Notes: a model not told the origin generated them from the letters alone. Positions 26,281 through 36,306 are shown, numbered from the stretch's first letter. The stretch: 64,000 nt of DNA from Trichocoleus sp. FACHB-40 (GCF_014695915.1 NZ_JACJPF010000111.1:53767-117766), one strand, 5' to 3'. A program made the numbers and translations.

Positions 26281-26664
26281 ATTGATACCTCATTTCTAAA
26301 AAAAAATACTCAAAATCGGTCAGGGAGGAATTTCGGTTTAACTTACTATCCGTCATGATGGTAAGAAGTAATCCGGGAAACTTTCTGCCAGATACTATAC
26401 TTTTTATTAAACTGATTTTATATCGCTTTAAATCTACCAAAAGGCATTATTGAATTGAGTTGAGCAGTTTATTGCTCTACATAATAAGGAATAGTTCTGC
26501 GTTTAGTTTACTTTGTCACTATAAATACAAAAAATCACAGTCATCAAAGTTTAGAATCTAGCAGAGCTTACACACGCTTACTATGCCGAATAGGATAATA
26601 TTCGCGGTAACTGTAGACGTATACATAAATGCCTCATTAACTGTGTAGTGTATTTTCCATTACA

Positions 26665-26751
26665 TATAGCAATCCTATTTAATTTGTAAACTGTATGCGT
26701 GCCTTACGAAAAAACATTTATATAGTTCACGTCTCAGATAGGATTGCTATA
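26665..26751. mobile_element. MITE-like element, TATAGC-end family (copy 5)
   Basis: Ends TATAGCAATCCTATTTAATT and, complemented, TATAGCAATCCTATCTGAGA. It lies within the otherwise empty 533-bp gap 26281-26813; I see no gene in the rest of that gap. Confidence 0.7.
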
Positions 26752-26813
26752 CTTACCACTACCAATACAAGGTCTAGTATGATCGGCGAGAATCGATAGT
26801 CAAACTACCCGCC

Positions 26814-28049
26814 CTACACCTTAAATTGCTCGGTAATCCGTTTCATTGCCTCTTCCACATTTTCCCGACTATTAAACGCCGAGATGCGGAAGTAGCCTTC
26901 GCCTGCTGCACCAAAACCAGAACCGGGGGTTCCCACAACATTCGCTGTGTGCAGCAACTTATCGAAGAAATCCCAACTAGACAAATTATTGGGCGTTTTC
27001 ACCCAGACGTAAGGTGCATTCACGCCGCCATATACTTGCAATCCGGCTGCTGTCAGCTGCTCGCGAATAATTTTGGCGTTTTCCATATAGAAGTTGACAA
27101 GCGCCTTAGTTTGTGCAGTGCCTTCTGGGGAGTAAACCGCCTCGGCTCCGCGTTGCACGATATAAGACACGCCATTAAACTTGGTGGACTGGCGGCGATT
27201 CCACAGCTTCCAGAGTTCCACATCAGAACCATCGGTGGCTTTTGCTGTGAGCGTTTTTGGTACTACTGTTAACGCACAACGGGTACCAGTAAAACCTGCA
27301 TTCTTGGAGAAGGAACGAAACTCGATCGCGCAATCCCTTGCTCCTTCAATTTCGTAGATGGAGTGGGGAAGGTTGGGATCGGTGATAAATGCTTCGTAGG
27401 CTGCATCGAAGAAAATGATCGAGCCATTGGCTTTGGCGTAGTCTACCCATGCTTTCAGGTGTTCTTTGGTAGCGATCGCTCCCGTAGGATTATTGGGGAA
27501 GCACAGATAAATCAAATCAACTTTCTCACGAGGTATCTCTGCGGTAAAGTTGTTCTCTGCGGTGATCGGCAGATACACTAAACCTTTAAATTCGCCCTTC
27601 TCGTTAGGGTCTCCCGTATGTCCTGCCATCACGTTAGTGTCTACATACACCGGATAAACAGGATCGGTGACTGCGATCGCATTATCATCTCCAAAGATGT
27701 CGAGAATGTTGCCTGTATCGCACTTGGAACCGTCGGAGATGAAAATTTCCGAAGCATCAACCTCGCATCCCCGCGATTGGAAGTCATTAATCGCAATTTT
27801 CTCGCGTAACCAGGCGTAGCCTTGCTCTGGGCCATAACCTTTAAAACTAGCGCGATCGCCCATTTCTTCCACAGCTTTGATCATAGCTGCGCGGCAGGCT
27901 TCCGGCAGTGGTTCCGTGACATCGCCAATACCTAGCCGAATAATGTTGGCATCAGGATTGGCTTGTGCGAAAGCATTCACCCGTCGAGCAATTTCGGGAA
28001 ACAGATAGCCTGCTTTCAGCTTCAGGTAGTTGGTGTTAATTGTTGCCAT
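26814..28049 (-). CDS. dapL: LL-diaminopimelate aminotransferase
   Basis: 411 residues, the usual DapL length. Fold-type I PLP enzyme with [35 protein letters not shown] and the Schiff-base Lys in [15 protein letters not shown], which is diagnostic of DapL as opposed to aspartate aminotransferases. The N-terminus [20 protein letters not shown] is also DapL-like. It converts tetrahydrodipicolinate to LL-diaminopimelate in one step for lysine and peptidoglycan synthesis; this route is standard in cyanobacteria and plants. Confidence 0.95.
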   Translation of the reverse strand: MATINTNYLKLKAGYLFPEIARRVNAFAQANPDANIIRLGIGDVTEPLPEACRAAMIKAVEEMGDRASFKGYGPEQGYAWLREKIAINDFQSRGCEVDASEIFISDGSKCDTGNILDIFGDDNAIAVTDPVYPVYVDTNVMAGHTGDPNEKGEFKGLVYLPITAENNFTAEIPREKVDLIYLCFPNNPTGAIATKEHLKAWVDYAKANGSIIFFDAAYEAFITDPNLPHSIYEIEGARDCAIEFRSFSKNAGFTGTRCALTVVPKTLTAKATDGSDVELWKLWNRRQSTKFNGVSYIVQRGAEAVYSPEGTAQTKALVNFYMENAKIIREQLTAAGLQVYGGVNAPYVWVKTPNNLSSWDFFDKLLHTANVVGTPGSGFGAAGEGYFRISAFNSRENVEEAMKRITEQFKV

Positions 28050-28093
28050 ACTAGATTGTTCTAAACACGCTCCGCGACAGAACCAGTAAAATA

Positions 28094-28168
28094 TTATATT
28101 GACATCCTTGGGTCGCTATAACATCTTTGGCGTTTAGCGGGGGTTCGATTCACATCTAGGCTAGGCAT
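28094..28168 (-). CDS. Possible 24-codon leader ORF upstream of dapL
   Basis: ATG 28168 is preceded at ideal spacing by AGGAGG and opens a basic 24-residue frame ([20 protein letters not shown]...). It ends 44 bp ahead of the dapL start. Perfect ribosome site is the only positive evidence; no relative is known to me. Confidence 0.3.
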   Translation of the reverse strand: MPSLDVNRTPAKRQRCYSDPRMSI

Positions 28169-28253
28169 TTCTGCCTCCTGTTTGTCTGAAGTTAGCCGCA
28201 GCAGAAGTTTGGATGATAGAACCAGTCATTCATCCTGAGTAACAAAAGCAAGT

Positions 28254-29702
28254 TCACTTTTTCTTTTCAAAATCCGCCGCTGGCTGGGTTGATTCTTCAT
28301 GCCAGTAAGCAGGGGGTAAAGCGATCGCTTTCGGTCGAGCAATTGAGTTAGACTTTAACTGCTTCTGGGCCTTAATATTTGTCAAAGGGCTAGAGGAGAA
28401 CGATGAAGAAACGTCTTTATTCATTTTTCCTGCGGCAACTTGCGTGTTAATCGCCGCTCTTGCTGGTTCCAAAACCTCAGCTATCTGAACCTGCTGCTCT
28501 AGTTGCTCCGTTGAAGACACCAAACCGCTGAGTCCATTGACCAAATTTCGTAAATTGTTACGGAAAGCTTGATCGCCTGTGAGATCGTCCAAATCGGATG
28601 TGATTTTCTGGGCGTTTTCAAAAGTTGTTCGCGCCGAATCCAATGTTTGTTGTAACACCACCAAATTTGTTGGACTATTAAGAGCGGTGGTAAGGTCGCG
28701 CAAGTTAGCTGATGCCTGCGCCGCATTAACAGATGCCTGCGCTGCGTTAGCCGAAAGAACTTCTAAATTACGCCGCAGTTCCGTATTGCCAAACTGGTTG
28801 ACTTGTCCCGTCAGGCTGTTTACTGTAGTGCGTAGTTGTTGGCTGCTGGTGGAAAAGTTATCTAAAGTGCTGAGCAAAGTCGAACGATTTTGTACCACTA
28901 AGCTGTTGACATTGCCAAGCAGTTGGTTTAGCTGAGTGGCGGTTAGGCTGTATTGATTGGCAGTTCTAGTAATCTGATTTGCTGCCAAACCGAATTGATT
29001 GGCTGTACCGCCAATTTGATTAAGTTGGGCGCTGGTTTGGTTGGCGGCGCGGGTTACAGCATTGGCAGCACCTGAGAAGGTTTTTATCTCTTGTTGTACT
29101 GTCGCACTCAAACCGGAGAAATCGCGAGTGAGTTGCGCCACTCCAACTGCGGCATCGCTGGTATTTTTAGTGGCTGCTTTCAGGTTAGCTAATAAAGTTG
29201 GGTCGTTGTAGAGATTGGCAATGCGGGTAGTGCTGCGAAGCAGTTCATCGAAACTAATACCAATTTGACCTCTTACACGCTCGTTGTTACAAACAATCAG
29301 GCCCGTCGGGCATTGGGGGTCAAGCGGCAGCGCAACTTTAACTTCAGGGGGGAGCTGCTTGAGGGGATTAATGTCGATGGAAGTTTCGCTCAACAGACCG
29401 GATTGATTGGCTTCAACTACGACTTCATTTGGCATTACCAAGTCTGCTGGGGAAATTTCCATTGTTACATCCACGCCATTAGAGCGGGGGTTAATGGCGG
29501 TAATTTGACCGACGTTAACGCCGCGATAGCGGACGGAAGCGCCTTGTTGCATTCCCCCAACGTTGGCAAATTCTGCGATTACCGTGTAGCTTTTTTTACC
29601 ATACCTGATGTCACGTATCCAAAAGATTAGTCCACCAAACAAGAAAAGGGACACTAGGATTAACAAACCGACGGAGCCTTCTCGAACTGTTCGCGATCGC
29701 AT
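28254..29702 (-). CDS. MCE/MlaD family lipid-transport protein
   Basis: 482 residues. A single N-terminal membrane anchor (about 10-29) precedes one MCE domain (SYTVIAEFANVGGMQQGASVRYRGVNVGQI), then a long helical region (about 150-430) rich in Asn/Gln/Ala/Thr with a quasi-repeat ANQxxxTANQ and NAAQASxN, as in other long MCE proteins that form a periplasmic needle. The role is lipid transfer between inner and outer membranes, with MlaF-type ATPase encoded 85 bp upstream. Related cyanobacterial/plastid systems are TGD/S MlaD-like. The permease (MlaE/TGD1) is not adjacent. Confidence 0.9.
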   Translation of the reverse strand: MRSRTVREGSVGLLILVSLFLFGGLIFWIRDIRYGKKSYTVIAEFANVGGMQQGASVRYRGVNVGQITAINPRSNGVDVTMEISPADLVMPNEVVVEANQSGLLSETSIDINPLKQLPPEVKVALPLDPQCPTGLIVCNNERVRGQIGISFDELLRSTTRIANLYNDPTLLANLKAATKNTSDAAVGVAQLTRDFSGLSATVQQEIKTFSGAANAVTRAANQTSAQLNQIGGTANQFGLAANQITRTANQYSLTATQLNQLLGNVNSLVVQNRSTLLSTLDNFSTSSQQLRTTVNSLTGQVNQFGNTELRRNLEVLSANAAQASVNAAQASANLRDLTTALNSPTNLVVLQQTLDSARTTFENAQKITSDLDDLTGDQAFRNNLRNLVNGLSGLVSSTEQLEQQVQIAEVLEPARAAINTQVAAGKMNKDVSSSFSSSPLTNIKAQKQLKSNSIARPKAIALPPAYWHEESTQPAADFEKKK

Positions 29703-29787
29703 CTGTCTTCCTCATAAAATTAAAAATGCAAAACTAAAGATTAAAAAAGCAGATTTTTAATTTTTAATTTTTAATTTTTAATTGATT

Positions 29788-30570
29788 TTAGCCGACAACA
29801 TGAATGGGCCCGGTTACACTGGCGCTAAAAAATTGTCGCACCAAAGGATCATCTGTAGTGTCAATCTCACTTGTTGCACCTGACCACTGTATCTGTCCTT
29901 GATAGAGAAACACAATTCGGTCAGAGGTGCGGCGAATGGTACTATCTTGGTGCGTCACCATCACGTAGCTGCCGCAACCGCCTTGCTGACGCTGCAACTG
30001 CCGGACTAAATCTTCTATCACCGTGGAGGCGATGGGGTCAAGTCCAGCGGTAGGCTCATCATACAGTAAAACTTCTGGCGTGTCCTGGGAGCTGTCTGGA
30101 TTGGACATTATAGCACGGGCGAAACTGACTCGCTTCCGCATCCCGCCGGAAAGCTGGGAGGGGTAGCGATCGCTCATTCCCCCCAACCCGACCATCTCCA
30201 ACTTTTCCTCTACCAGTTCTCGTATCCGCCGATACGCTAGTTTAGAACGCTGAAACAGCAGAAAGCCGACATTTTCTTCCACTGTCAAGGAGTCAAACAA
30301 AGCCGCCTGCTGGAACACCATGCCGATGTTTATCGGATCTTCAGCATCTTCAATTAAACCCTTACGACGCTTTCCCTGGATATAAATCTCGCCAGCATCG
30401 GGAGCCAGCAGTCCAGCAATAATTCGCAAAATCGTCGATTTCCCAGTTCCAGAGGGGCCAATAATTGCCAGCGCATCACCCTGATAAATCGTCAGATTAA
30501 CCTGATCTAGGATGACACTGCTGCCAAAAGATTTAGAAATTCCCTTTAGTTCAATTAGCGGTTCAGACAT
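29788..30570 (-). CDS. MlaF-like ABC transporter ATP-binding protein
   Basis: 260 residues. Walker [11 protein letters not shown]-loop [12 protein letters not shown], signature [14 protein letters not shown], Walker [14 protein letters not shown] and the switch His in MVTHQD are all intact. The LSGGMRKR form and the VEENVGFLL segment are typical of MlaF/TGD3. It powers lipid transport with the MCE protein encoded next. The start codon is directly preceded by a heptamer array and has no Shine-Dalgarno sequence, so either translation is leaderless-like or a natural leader was replaced. Confidence 0.92.
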   Translation of the reverse strand: MSEPLIELKGISKSFGSSVILDQVNLTIYQGDALAIIGPSGTGKSTILRIIAGLLAPDAGEIYIQGKRRKGLIEDAEDPINIGMVFQQAALFDSLTVEENVGFLLFQRSKLAYRRIRELVEEKLEMVGLGGMSDRYPSQLSGGMRKRVSFARAIMSNPDSSQDTPEVLLYDEPTAGLDPIASTVIEDLVRQLQRQQGGCGSYVMVTHQDSTIRRTSDRIVFLYQGQIQWSGATSEIDTTDDPLVRQFFSASVTGPIHVVG

Positions 30571-30727
30571 AGGGGGTTGGGGACTGGGGACTGGGGACTG
30601 GGGACTGGGGACTGGGGGCTGGGGACTAGGGACTGGGGACTAGGTAAGACTTTCCCCCAATTCCCAATTCCCAATTCCCAATTCCCAATTCCCAATCCCC
30701 AATTCCCAATCCCCAATGCCCAATCCC
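30571..30727. repeat. Two opposed heptamer arrays filling the chlI-mlaF gap
   Basis: About ten GGGGACT-type units (30575-30645) are followed by about ten CCCAATT/CCCAATC units (30655-30726). The arrays occupy essentially the whole space between the chlI stop and the mlaF start. The G-rich and C-rich halves could pair. Confidence 0.85.
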
Positions 30728-30728
30728 A

Positions 30729-31853
30729 TTACCTTACGCCTTGACGAACTCCGTTCGATGTAGCCGTGCCAGTTTCTTCTGAGGACATCTCCAGCCCGAA
30801 GACACGCCCGAAGACCTTTTCTACCTTGTAGCCGGAATCAATCGACTCTAAGGGGTCTTTGCGGAGACGGTGGCGCAGACAAAGGGCAATGACGCGGCGG
30901 ATGTCGTCTACAGTCGCTTCGGTGCGTCCTTCCAAGGCCGCGATCGCTTTTGCGGCCCTGTTGGTCACGATGTCACCCCGCAGACCATCCACATCCAATT
31001 CTGAGCAAACAGAGGAAATGTTTACCCGCAGCTCGTACTCCATTTTGACCGAGGGTAGTAACTCCTGGGCGCTGACTAGCTTTTGTTGCAACTCTTGTTG
31101 CTTGTCCTGGTACTTTTCGAGAAACTGCTGCGGATTTTGGTCAAACTCGGCTCGTTGCTCTACAATTTCCACTCGCAACGCTGGTTCTTTCACCGTGCGG
31201 ATTTCAGCGTGCATTCCGAAACGGTCGAGCAATTGGGGGCGCAGTTCGCCTTCTTCCGGGTTGCCGGAACCCACCAACACAAACCGGGCAGGGTGGCGAA
31301 TCGAAATGCCTTCCCGTTCTACGGTGTTCCAGCCACTAGCTGCTGAGTCTAATAGCACATCTACCAGGTGGTCGTCAAGTAAGTTGACTTCATCCACGTA
31401 GAGAATACCCCGGTTAGCTTTAGCGAGGAGTCCGGGTTCAAAGGCTCTGACTCCTTGGGATAAAGCTTTTTCGATGTCGATGGTGCCGCAAACGCGGTCT
31501 TCTGTGGCACCAAGGGGCAGGTCAACCATCTGGACTTTTTTCTTGGCGACGGGTATTTCCTGTTGCTGTGCAACCAGGTCGCGCACGGTGTCGCTCATCA
31601 CGTCGGGGTCGTTGGGATCGCTATTGAAGGGGTCATCAGCAACGACTTCGATTTCGGGCAATAGGTCAGCCAACGCCCGGATGGTGGTGGATTTGCCAGT
31701 GCCGCGATCGCCCATAATCATGACACCGCCGATTTTGGGGTCAATTACATTCAGCAGCAAAGCCAGTTTCATCTCTTCCTGACCGACGATCGCAGTGAAA
31801 GGAAAAACCGCACGGCTTGCTCTTTTTTCAGGCGCTGAGGCAGTCGGACTCAC
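30729..31853 (-). CDS. chlI: Magnesium chelatase ATPase subunit I
   Basis: 374 residues. AAA+ module: Walker [10 protein letters not shown] (about 48-56), Walker [10 protein letters not shown], followed by [20 protein letters not shown] and the arginine-rich sensor region near [14 protein letters not shown]. The N-terminus [20 protein letters not shown] is diagnostic for ChlI/BchI. It drives Mg insertion into protoporphyrin IX with ChlD and ChlH, the first committed step to chlorophyll. Upstream of mlaF on the same strand but separated by the repeat arrays. Confidence 0.96.
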
Positions 31854-31953
31854 AGAATTTTTACTCCGGGCTTGTTATTGACAGACTTTCATTGTGCCAC
31901 TTTTATCCCTTAAAAATTCTAATTCACAACTTAAAAATGATTACATTTTTAAG

Positions 31954-32172
31954 TATGGAGTGGTAATCCCCTAGCTCCCTCTGCTACCCAGCCCCCAATT
32001 CCCAATCCCTTTTTAACTAGGGCTTACGCACGTCAACACGCTGTAGGGGCATGGCAATGCCATGCCCCTAGGACAGAATCAGGCATTCACTAATTAACTG
32101 CGTAAGTCCTGTTAACTATGGAGTGGTAATCCCCTAGCTCCCTCTGCTACCCAGCCCCCAATTCCCAATCCC
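31954..32172. repeat. 56-bp direct repeat flanking a MITE
   Basis: An identical 56-base segment beginning TATGGAGTGGTAATCCCCTA occurs at 31954-32009 and 32117-32172. Each copy ends in CCCAATT-type heptamers. A 103-bp inverted-repeat element lies between them. Confidence 0.85.
32013..32115. mobile_element. MITE-like element with AGGACTTACGCA ends
   Basis: AGGGCTTACGCA at 32019-32030 faces TGCGTAAGTCCT at 32099-32110 (11 of 12 complementary), with TTAAC just outside each. The interior holds the palindrome TAGGGGCATGGCAATGCCAT and its complement, the same hairpin type found in TATAGC-family copies 1 and 3. Confidence 0.7.
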
Positions 32173-32174
32173 CC

Positions 32175-34637
32175 TCATCTCGGCACCCCTGAAGAGGGAC
32201 TTCTAATTTCTGGCTCCGCACTTGTGAGTCCCAAATCTTGTCTGGGCATGACCGACTGTTGTAAAGTGCCAGAATCTTTTAGGCGTTTCAAATCGTTGAG
32301 TACCTCTAAAGTTGTCTGGTAGCGGTCGAGGAAGTGGTAACGCACCATTTTATCGATGATGTTGGCAAATTCCTCCTGAACTGAGGCGAAATCGCGCCAG
32401 ATGACGTTGCAGGTTTCGTCACTAGAAAGCTTTTGGGGAGATATGCCTGTCAGCGCCTCAATACCAATTATGCCAACGGCGTAGATATCGCTACTGAAGT
32501 TTGGCTTACCTTTGTATTGCTCAGGTGGCGTGTAACCTTTCGTACCAATGGCAACGGTGAGATTTTCCTGTTCGTTAGGGTTTTGGGGTTGCATTTGTTT
32601 AACCGCCCCAAAGTCAATCAAAAACAGTTTATTGTCTTTTTCGCGGCGGATAATGTTGCTGGGTTTGATATCCCGGTGGATTACGTAGTTTTCATGGATA
32701 AAAGCCAAAGTTTCTAGAATCCCGTACAGGATTTCAGCTACTTGTGCTTCTGGTAGGCGCTTGTCTACTGGTAATTCGTCGCTCAGCGGATGACCTTTGA
32801 CAAATTCTTCAACTAAGTAGAATTCTTGGTTTTCTTCAAAATAAGCTAATAATTGGGGAATCTGAGGATGATGACCCAACTGTTCTAGAATTTCCGCTTC
32901 TGTGTGAAACAGTCGTCTTGCCAGTTGCAAAAATTTTTCATCACGATGAGCAGGCATCAAGTGCTTAATCACGCACAGGGGATTACCAGGTCGCTTGATA
33001 TCTTCTGCTAGATAGGTGTGACCAAAACCGCCGGAAGCTAAACCCCGAACGGTTTTGTAGCGTCCTGCTAGTAGGGAACCACCCCGGCGATCGCCTATTT
33101 GTCCGGCTAAGGACAATGGTAAGAGAGGCCGCTTTGATTGCTCGTTGTGCAGATCGGCGGCTTTGGTAGTCGCGTCTGGGTTGTCTTCCCAGACCGCTGT
33201 TGAACTATCATCTATGGCCGAAGATTGTTCAGGAGCGATCGCTGTTGAATCATCCGTTAGCGCCCAAGATTGTTCAGGAGCGATCGCTCCTGTCGCTAAA
33301 GTCTCCTGCCGTTTTTCTTTCAGCAGTGCTTGCATCTCCAGCAGGTTATTCTGCTGTTCCCGAACCAAAAGCGCAATCTTTTTATGCTCTTTCTCGGCTT
33401 GGTGAGTATTGTAAGCCATCACCCCAGCACCAGCCATCACCAAAGCCAAGGCTGGCGGCACCACTGGCACCCATCCCGCCTGAGTAAACAGAAGCCAGCA
33501 CGTTCCAGACAAAACTGCTAAGCACGCGCCTTCTGCCAGTGCCAGATGCCCTGGATGCCGCAGCCGAAAAGCCACCAGCCCGCCGACTACAGACCAACCT
33601 ACCACCCAAAGTGCTTCTCCCCACTCAGGCCAGAACCAAAATTGACGACGCCCATCTAGACTAGCGCTGAGAATCTGACTTACCATCTGGGCATGAATCA
33701 CAACTCCGGGCATTTTGCGGTTTCCCGTCACTCCAGCGCTGTAAGGAGTATAAAAAGCATCATCAACACTGGCGGCGGTGACACCGATGAGAACAATGCG
33801 GTCTTTTACCAAGTTTTCGTCAACCTGACCGTTGAGAACTTGGGACATTGTGACTTGCTTTGCCGGATATTTGGGGGCGCGGTAATTTAGCAGGATTTGA
33901 TAACCGCGTGTATCTTCCCGTATATACCCTCCATCATTGGCTTGTAGCGGTTTGAATACGGCATTTTTTATTTTGAGATAACCTTCCTCACTGTCTGTTG
34001 GTTCAATTCCTTCTTTTTCCAAGTAACGTTGTACCAACTGGAACCCAAAGGAGTTAGGGTTAGGACAAGGCTTGTGAGCGGATGGAGAGACAAATAACAA
34101 ACCCCGGCGGATAATGCCATCAGAATCAGTTTTCCCTATATCGGCAAAGCCAGCGCGGTCATCGGCAATCTTGGGCGGTGATGGTGTGCCGGGGGTTTCC
34201 GCGTCTTTGACTGCACACACCGGAACGATGCGGCGATCGCTACTCATTAGCTTGGAGAATGCCGCATGACCCGGTTCTACGGGCAAATCGCGATAAATAT
34301 CTAGCCCGATAGCACGCGGATTTTTTGAAAGCAGTTTTGTCAATAACTGCTGCATCACGCCATCAGTTATTGGGTAATTTTTGTAAGTTTGGATGTCCGC
34401 TTCCGTGACAGCCACCACCAACAGGCGGGGGTCTGGTTTTTCCTCTGGTAGCAGCCGCACCATTTGGTCATAAGCACCCAGTTCTAAGGTTTCCAGCAGG
34501 CCCTGCTGCCGCAACCCCACCACAAAGATACTGACTGCCACACTCACTAGAACTGTTGGTAGCCTCCATACTGAGGCACCTGTGCGTACCAGACGCGATC
34601 GCATTCCACTGAAATTCGGCTTTGAGAGCTGAGCCAT
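32175..34637 (-). CDS. CHASE2 sensor domain Ser/Thr protein kinase
   Basis: 820 residues. One N-terminal membrane helix (about 24-42), an extracytoplasmic CHASE2 domain (about 45-330, with DIYRDLPVEPGHAAF and DRIVLIGVTAASVDDAFYTP), three closely spaced membrane helices (about 340-412), a short coiled coil, a Ser/Ala-rich linker and a C-terminal kinase (about 530-790). Kinase motifs: GGFGHTYLAED, VIKHL (Lys), HRDIKPSNII, DFGAVKQ, TPPEQY. The linker contains a 45-bp tandem DNA duplication (33196-33240 and 33241-33285) bearing HIP1 sites. CHASE2 kinases sense unknown external signals. Confidence 0.92.
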   Translation of the reverse strand: MAQLSKPNFSGMRSRLVRTGASVWRLPTVLVSVAVSIFVVGLRQQGLLETLELGAYDQMVRLLPEEKPDPRLLVVAVTEADIQTYKNYPITDGVMQQLLTKLLSKNPRAIGLDIYRDLPVEPGHAAFSKLMSSDRRIVPVCAVKDAETPGTPSPPKIADDRAGFADIGKTDSDGIIRRGLLFVSPSAHKPCPNPNSFGFQLVQRYLEKEGIEPTDSEEGYLKIKNAVFKPLQANDGGYIREDTRGYQILLNYRAPKYPAKQVTMSQVLNGQVDENLVKDRIVLIGVTAASVDDAFYTPYSAGVTGNRKMPGVVIHAQMVSQILSASLDGRRQFWFWPEWGEALWVVGWSVVGGLVAFRLRHPGHLALAEGACLAVLSGTCWLLFTQAGWVPVVPPALALVMAGAGVMAYNTHQAEKEHKKIALLVREQQNNLLEMQALLKEKRQETLATGAIAPEQSWALTDDSTAIAPEQSSAIDDSSTAVWEDNPDATTKAADLHNEQSKRPLLPLSLAGQIGDRRGGSLLAGRYKTVRGLASGGFGHTYLAEDIKRPGNPLCVIKHLMPAHRDEKFLQLARRLFHTEAEILEQLGHHPQIPQLLAYFEENQEFYLVEEFVKGHPLSDELPVDKRLPEAQVAEILYGILETLAFIHENYVIHRDIKPSNIIRREKDNKLFLIDFGAVKQMQPQNPNEQENLTVAIGTKGYTPPEQYKGKPNFSSDIYAVGIIGIEALTGISPQKLSSDETCNVIWRDFASVQEEFANIIDKMVRYHFLDRYQTTLEVLNDLKRLKDSGTLQQSVMPRQDLGLTSAEPEIRSPSSGVPR

Positions 34638-34911
34638 TACATAAATGTCAGGTTATAAGATTAGAAGCCAAGGAAGATTGCCAGTCTAAAACGTTCCCTA
34701 CCCTTAAAGAACCGCTACGGTGTCAGAACTTGCTAATTTTTCTCACCGCTACGGCTGTTGGGTAAGAGCTTGCCTACAGCCACTTCCAGCCTTCAACAGC
34801 TTCTTTGAACCAATGCCCCTGACCATGCTTGCATTTTAGTACCCGCCGTTGGCAGAATTAATCTACCATTTAGCTTGATTTTAATTTTTTTTTGAAATAT
34901 TTGCCGATTTA

Positions 34912-35319
34912 TCACTCGGTTTTGGATGTCTCAGAGCGAATCTTATGTACGTTTTCCTCCCAATTCATCCCATCAAAAGGAACGATGTGAAAGCGAGACA
35001 AGACATCACCATCCAAACAGCGCACGTTGACATCAATCGAATCGGGATGGGAGCGGGGGCGATAAAATGGGTGAATCCCACAAATACGACAGAAAGTGTG
35101 CTTGGCAATACCAGTGTTGAAGGTATAGGTTGTCAAAACCTCTGGACCAGACAGTAAGGTAAAATGCTCTGGTGGCACAATTAAATGTAAAAAACCCTTC
35201 TTTCTACAGATGGAGCAGTTGCAATCATCTGCGTTATGCTCGTCCACTATGACGCGAAAGCGCACTGCGCCACAGTGACAGCCGCCTTCATAAGTAACCA
35301 GTTCTTCTGATGCGCTCAT
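34912..35319 (-). CDS. GFA/CENP-V family zinc-binding protein
   Basis: About 135 residues from ATG 35319 (MSASEELVTYEGGCHCGAVR); an in-frame ATG at 35379 would add a Pro-rich stretch that looks non-conserved. Zinc ligands: GGCHCGAV, NCSICRKKG and HTFCRICGIHPF. The family includes the glutathione-dependent formaldehyde-activating enzyme Gfa, but many members have no assigned substrate. Single gene between the kinase and a plus-strand membrane protein. Confidence 0.85.
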   Translation of the reverse strand: MSASEELVTYEGGCHCGAVRFRVIVDEHNADDCNCSICRKKGFLHLIVPPEHFTLLSGPEVLTTYTFNTGIAKHTFCRICGIHPFYRPRSHPDSIDVNVRCLDGDVLSRFHIVPFDGMNWEENVHKIRSETSKTE

Positions 35320-35646
35320 TTCGCAGAATCTTGGGCTAAATGGCGGTGGTTTTGATGCCGATGGTAGACCCCAAGACATGATAACCGCCTAGTGTGGCAA
35401 GCATAGCACTGATGAGTATCTAGGTGGGCAAAAGCCCAGGTAAAAAAATTTGAAATAGATACCTAAAATATTCTGGTGCATGAATGTATTAGAAGTATTC
35501 ATAAAAGATATGATGTGTTAACAAATTGCTCAATACCCCCTATACTCAGTTGCGGTGTTCAACGCGAGTAAAGTCGGGTTAAAGTGAGGTTGGTCAGAGT
35601 GCGTCAGTTCTGTGTGTGGTTAAGTTGCAGTTAAGAAGCAAGAACG

Positions 35647-36306
35647 ATGAGTGATAAAAGTATGGCATTTCTGGCCGGGGCTGCCTTCGCTGGAATTGCG
35701 GCTATCGTCTTGCTGAAGACAGGAGGTAGTGCAGGCCAAACTAACCTATCCGCTTATACTGCGGTGCCACCGCCGCCGCTTGGTCAGCCTTCGATGACGG
35801 GGCAGCTGCCGCCGCCTCCTCCTGCTGCTAGCGCGATCGCGCCGCAGGATCAGACTCAATCTTCTTCCTATTGTCTACGACAGCAGAACGACACAGAACG
35901 GCTCAGAGATCAGCTGGAACAGCAGCGGAATGAAACTGAGCAGATGAAACTTCAACTGCGGAATCAGCAGACGCTTATCGAGGCTCTGACAACGCAGGCA
36001 AAAACAAATGTGCTGGGAGGACAGGTGAACTCAGCGACTTTGGCAACTGCTGGGCAGCAGAATAATCAAATTCTTTCCGGTGTACTCTGGGCATTTGGAG
36101 GAATCGTTTTAACCTTGTTTGGTGGCATTGTCGTTGCAGGAATTTTTGTTGTGTTCTCGCAACAGCAGCGTCATTCCCGGACAGTGCAAGTGATTCATCC
36201 GATTCCTACTCACCCGCCAAGTGTAACTCAAAGAAGGCGTTCTGAGTTTCTGCCGCCTCGGTTGGAAAGCAGACGAGATGACCCGATAGATTATGACAGG
36301 TATTAG
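35647..36306 (+). CDS. Membrane protein with Pro-rich segment and coiled coil, unknown function
   Basis: 219 residues. Hydrophobic helix at about 7-24 (FLAGAAFAGIAAIVLL), Pro-rich stretch (about 42-60), coiled coil at about 80-115 (NDTERLRDQLEQQRNETEQM), second membrane helix at about 142-168 (VLWAFGGIVLTLFGGIVVAGIF) and a basic Pro/Arg-rich tail. Not a family I can name. Convergent with the kinase operon; its stop is 31 bp from that of the hybrid kinase. Confidence 0.65.
   Translation: MSDKSMAFLAGAAFAGIAAIVLLKTGGSAGQTNLSAYTAVPPPPLGQPSMTGQLPPPPPAASAIAPQDQTQSSSYCLRQQNDTERLRDQLEQQRNETEQMKLQLRNQQTLIEALTTQAKTNVLGGQVNSATLATAGQQNNQILSGVLWAFGGIVLTLFGGIVVAGIFVVFSQQQRHSRTVQVIHPIPTHPPSVTQRRRSEFLPPRLESRRDDPIDYDRY

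Noticed and set aside
28140..28160. GGTTCGATTC resembling a tRNA T-loop
   Set aside because: No acceptor or anticodon arm can be formed around it.
30571..30727. CRISPR-like array
   Set aside because: The units are contiguous heptamers without spacers and there are no cas genes.
31083..31401. Plus-strand frames opposite chlI
   Set aside because: They are antisense to the highly conserved ChlI coding sequence.
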